Assembly: GCF_038630985.1 (NCBI RefSeq)
Contig: NZ_CP152049.1
Coordinates: 5,910,501-5,974,500 of the forward strand
Length of the DNA: 64,000 bases
From: Paenibacillus sp. FSL H8-0548
GTDB taxonomy: Bacteria; Bacillota; Bacilli; Paenibacillales; Paenibacillaceae
Direction: 5' to 3'
In this document: one piece after another, positions 61,428 to 64,000 of the stretch
Layout: each line of letters opens with the position of its first letter
Numbering within the stretch: the first letter of the stretch is position 1
Made by a program: the position numbers and the translations under genes
The notes under the pieces: generated by a model
What the model was told of the DNA's origin: nothing
Seen by the model: the letters and a program-made list of their open reading frames with translations, nothing else
Database searches by the model: none

Positions 61428-62975
61428 TTAGAACCTTTCGGATATCACCTTAGCCTGCGTAAAGAGCAGCAAATAATCACGCCCGCCTGCCTTGGAGTCT
61501 GTGCCTGACATATTAAAGCCCCCAAAGGGATGAGCACCGACCAGTGCTCCTGTACATTTTCGATTAATATACAGATTGCCTACATGAAATTGCTCACGGG
61601 CTTGCTCCAGCCGGCTGCGGTTTCGCGAGATGACCGCACCCGTTAAGCCATACTCGGTGTTGTTGGCAATAGTAAGCGCCTCATCAAAGCTCTCGGCTTT
61701 GATAAACGCTAATACGGGACCGAATATTTCCTCCTGCGCAATTCGATCATCCGGAGCAATGTCCTTAATAATAGTCGGCTCAATAAAATAACCGCTGCTG
61801 TCTCCAATTTTACCGCCATGCACGATAATGCCTTCACTGCGTCCAACCTCGATATATTTTAAAATACTTAGGTAAGCTCTCTCATCAATAACTGGCCCTA
61901 CATAGGTGCTTTGCTCGTTTGCTTTGCCAAGCTTAAGCTGCTTCGTTCTTGCGACAACCTTCTCAATGACCTCGTCATAGACAAGCTCATGCACGACGGC
62001 TCGCGAGCACGCCGAGCATTTCTGTCCTGCGTAGCCGAAGGCAGAAGCCGTAATCGCATCGGCAGCGAGATCAAGATCCGCGTCCTGATCCACGATAATC
62101 GTATCCTTGCCGCCCATTTCCGCAACTACACGCTTCAGCCATTTCTGATCCTGTTGAATAAGCGATGCTTTCTCGTTAATACGGATCCCGATCTCCCGCG
62201 AGCCTGTAAAGCATACAAAACGGGTTAACGGGTGTTCTACCAGAAAATCACCCACCTCGCTGCCCGCGCCTGGCAGGAAATTCACAACACCATCAGGCAG
62301 GCCCGCAGCCTCTAGCAGCTCAACAAACTTGGCTGCAATGACGGCTGTTGCGCTGGCTGGCTTTAATACAACTGTATTGCCAGCGACGACTGCAGCCATT
62401 GTCATGCCTGCCATTATGGCAAGCGGAAAGTTCCATGGAGGAATAATAATACCCACGCCAAGCGGGATATAGACAAGCTCATTATCCTCGCCGCCAAGCG
62501 CGACAACCGGCTGTCGATCAGCCAGACGCTCCATCTCTCTTCCATAAAACTCAAGAAAATCAATCGCTTCTGCTGTATCCGCATCCGCCTCGGCCCAGCT
62601 TTTTCCTGCTTCGTATACGAGCCATGCAGAAAATTCATGCTTGCGGCGCCGCAGCATAGCCGCAGCCTTATAAAGCACTCTCGCTCTTGCGAGCGGGGCT
62701 ACCTGCTTCCAGCTGTCAAAGGCAGAGACTGCTGCAAGAATCGCCTTATGAGCAAGCACTGTATCTGCCTGCGATACGATACCGACAAGCTGACCTACGT
62801 CGGAAGGATTTATCGATTTCCGCTTTTGTATCGTCTCAATTCGATTCGGGCCAATCTTCAGCGTATATTCCTGCCCCAGCTCCGCTTCAACCTTGCGCAG
62901 CGCCTCCTGAAAATCAACAACATGATCCACTACCGAAAAATCGGTAAAGGGCTCATTTTGAAATGGCTCCCGCAT
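61428..62975 (-). CDS. rocA: L-glutamate gamma-semialdehyde dehydrogenase
   Basis: 515 residues from ATG 62975 (GATAGGAGGG in front). Aldehyde dehydrogenase fold with Glu in [15 protein letters not shown], the nucleophile Cys in [12 protein letters not shown] and cofactor region [11 protein letters not shown]. It oxidises pyrroline-5-carboxylate/glutamate semialdehyde to glutamate with NAD+, the last step of arginine and proline breakdown. Follows rocF by about 50 bp. Confidence 0.94.
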   Translation of the reverse strand: MREPFQNEPFTDFSVVDHVVDFQEALRKVEAELGQEYTLKIGPNRIETIQKRKSINPSDVGQLVGIVSQADTVLAHKAILAAVSAFDSWKQVAPLARARVLYKAAAMLRRRKHEFSAWLVYEAGKSWAEADADTAEAIDFLEFYGREMERLADRQPVVALGGEDNELVYIPLGVGIIIPPWNFPLAIMAGMTMAAVVAGNTVVLKPASATAVIAAKFVELLEAAGLPDGVVNFLPGAGSEVGDFLVEHPLTRFVCFTGSREIGIRINEKASLIQQDQKWLKRVVAEMGGKDTIIVDQDADLDLAADAITASAFGYAGQKCSACSRAVVHELVYDEVIEKVVARTKQLKLGKANEQSTYVGPVIDERAYLSILKYIEVGRSEGIIVHGGKIGDSSGYFIEPTIIKDIAPDDRIAQEEIFGPVLAFIKAESFDEALTIANNTEYGLTGAVISRNRSRLEQAREQFHVGNLYINRKCTGALVGAHPFGGFNMSGTDSKAGGRDYLLLFTQAKVISERF

Positions 62976-63028
62976 GAGTATATCCCTCCTATCCATTCGC
63001 ATCCATTTAAGCTAATCGCCGCTGCCCA

Positions 63029-63931
63029 TCACAATATTTGATCGCCAAGCAGTGAGGCTATAAGCTCGACAGCTAGCTTAGACGTCTGATCGTTGTGGTC
63101 GAGGCTGGGGTTTACCTCTACAAGCTCTGCTGATGTGACGAGTGCTGATTGATAAAGAAACTCAAGTGCCAGATGCGCTTCACGGTAGCTTAAGCCGCCT
63201 TTCACCGGTGTACCAGTGCCAGGCGCCTCGAGAGGATCAATACTGTCGATGTCAAAGCTGATATGCACGCCATCAGTCATTTGCTTCATTTGATGAATGA
63301 TCTTCTCCATGACCCTTGCGATACCAAGCCGGTCAATATCATGCATCGTATAGCAGGCAATACCCAGCTCCCGAATAGATTCCTTCTCTCCTGCATCCAG
63401 AGATCTGGCTCCGACAATAGCGACATGCTCTGGTTTTATTTTCGGAAAAATGCCCCTAAGACCTGTCAACAGCGGAATACCTCTCCCCAGACTTATGCCA
63501 AGCGACATGCCATGGATATTGCCTGACGGACTCGTATCCTCCGTATTCAAATCAGAATGGGCATCGAACCAAATAACGCCAAGATTCGTATAATGCTCTG
63601 CAAGTCCCGCAATCGTCCCTATGGCAATGCTATGATCTCCGCCCAGCACGAGCGGAAACTGTCCTGCTGCAACGATTTCCGACACTTGATCCGCCAGCAG
63701 ATTGCTCATCTCGTATACCTCAGATAGATGCTTCGCATTATTCGTCTTCAGCGGCTTCGCCTTGGATGGTTCGCGCACCTCGCCCGCCAGCCGGTAGCTG
63801 ATATTCAGATCCGTCAGCTTATCCGTAAGTCCCGCAAATTGTATAATATGCTCTGGACCTCGTTCTGCTCCTGTCGTACCCGCCCCTCTCCCAAATGGGA
63901 CCGTCACAATCGCTACCTGTTGTTTGCTCAT
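63029..63931 (-). CDS. rocF: Arginase
   Basis: 300 residues from ATG 63931 (GCAGGAG 10 nt upstream). Mn ligands in GGDHSIAIG, WFDAHSDLNT and SFDIDSIDPLEAPGTGTP; C-terminal VEVNPSLDHND. It splits arginine into ornithine and urea. The start lies 5 bp behind the rocD stop, and rocA follows, giving a complete route from arginine to glutamate. Confidence 0.96.
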   Translation of the reverse strand: MSKQQVAIVTVPFGRGAGTTGAERGPEHIIQFAGLTDKLTDLNISYRLAGEVREPSKAKPLKTNNAKHLSEVYEMSNLLADQVSEIVAAGQFPLVLGGDHSIAIGTIAGLAEHYTNLGVIWFDAHSDLNTEDTSPSGNIHGMSLGISLGRGIPLLTGLRGIFPKIKPEHVAIVGARSLDAGEKESIRELGIACYTMHDIDRLGIARVMEKIIHQMKQMTDGVHISFDIDSIDPLEAPGTGTPVKGGLSYREAHLALEFLYQSALVTSAELVEVNPSLDHNDQTSKLAVELIASLLGDQIL

Positions 63932-63936
63932 AGCCG

Positions 63937-64000
63937 TCACGCTCCTGCTAGGTTGCTATTCGTGAAGACAGCTTCAATTTTATCAAAGGCCCAATCGATC
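63937..64000 (-). CDS. rocD: Ornithine aminotransferase, C-terminal end
   Basis: The last 20 codons before a TGA at 63937-63939 read IDWAFDKIEAVFTNSNLAGA. The IDWAFDKIEAV segment resembles the end of RocD-type ornithine-oxoacid transaminases, and the place before rocF fits. The rest lies outside the window, so the call rests mainly on context. Confidence 0.6.
   Translation of the reverse strand, partial: IDWAFDKIEAVFTNSNLAGA

Overview
The window looks like a chromosomal segment of a Bacillota member of the Paenibacillus type. The basis is gene content and style: a YesM/YesN two-component pair next to a sugar ABC operon, a GH4 galacturonidase, a GH78 rhamnosidase, an SLH-anchored repeat protein, rocDFA, glpP/glpK/glpD, Btr-like AraC regulators fused to binding-protein domains, strong GGAGG ribosome-binding sites, frequent TTG/GTG starts and Fur boxes of the Bacillus kind. 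This is inference from families; no database search was run.

Layout. 1-1.1 kb: 5' part of a HelD-type helicase. 1.5-8.8 kb: a sensor kinase/AraC response regulator pair divergent from a binding protein, two permeases and a GH4 enzyme with the CHEV motif, probably a galacturonide (pectin fragment) uptake operon. 8.8-10.5 kb: an intact IS1182-type element just behind that operon, followed by a fragment of an SLH protein. 10.9-15.5 kb: small housekeeping and stress genes (DUF2277, CDF metal exporter with a palindromic operator, DJ-1/PfpI protein, general stress protein Ctc/L25).

15.7-26.6 kb: one long minus-strand block: DeoR regulator, phosphonoacetaldehyde hydrolase (PhnX), iron alcohol dehydrogenase, secreted phospholipase-D-like protein, a complete oligopeptide-type ABC importer and a metallophosphoesterase. 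The gene order suggests a dedicated route that frees a phospho(no) head group outside the cell, imports it and strips its phosphate. It is the best candidate in the window for an undescribed system.

26.7-32.2 kb and 40.4-44.3 kb: two iron-siderophore modules, each with a lipoprotein receptor and an AraC regulator fused to a binding-protein domain, with Fur boxes. One carries an exporter-fold ABC protein and the other an IruO-like flavoprotein reductase. Between them lie a 1.4 kDa-residue-scale surface protein (1440 aa, nine Ig-like repeats, three SLH domains), a second IS element and a degraded IS1182 copy. 47-52 kb: glycerol catabolism with a GlpP-type leader terminator, then LacI and ArsR regulators. 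52.9-56.6 kb: GH78 rhamnosidase with a divergent AraC regulator. 56.6-61.3 kb: small membrane and secreted proteins, an amidase, and a striking Trp/Tyr/Pro repeat protein. 61.4-64 kb: rocD-rocF-rocA arginine catabolism.

Several intergenic regions share a dispersed repeat made of four about 25-bp modules (two forward, two inverted) at 11.8, 37.1, 46.8 and 60.5 kb. A separate 189-bp nested palindrome sits at 45.8 kb.
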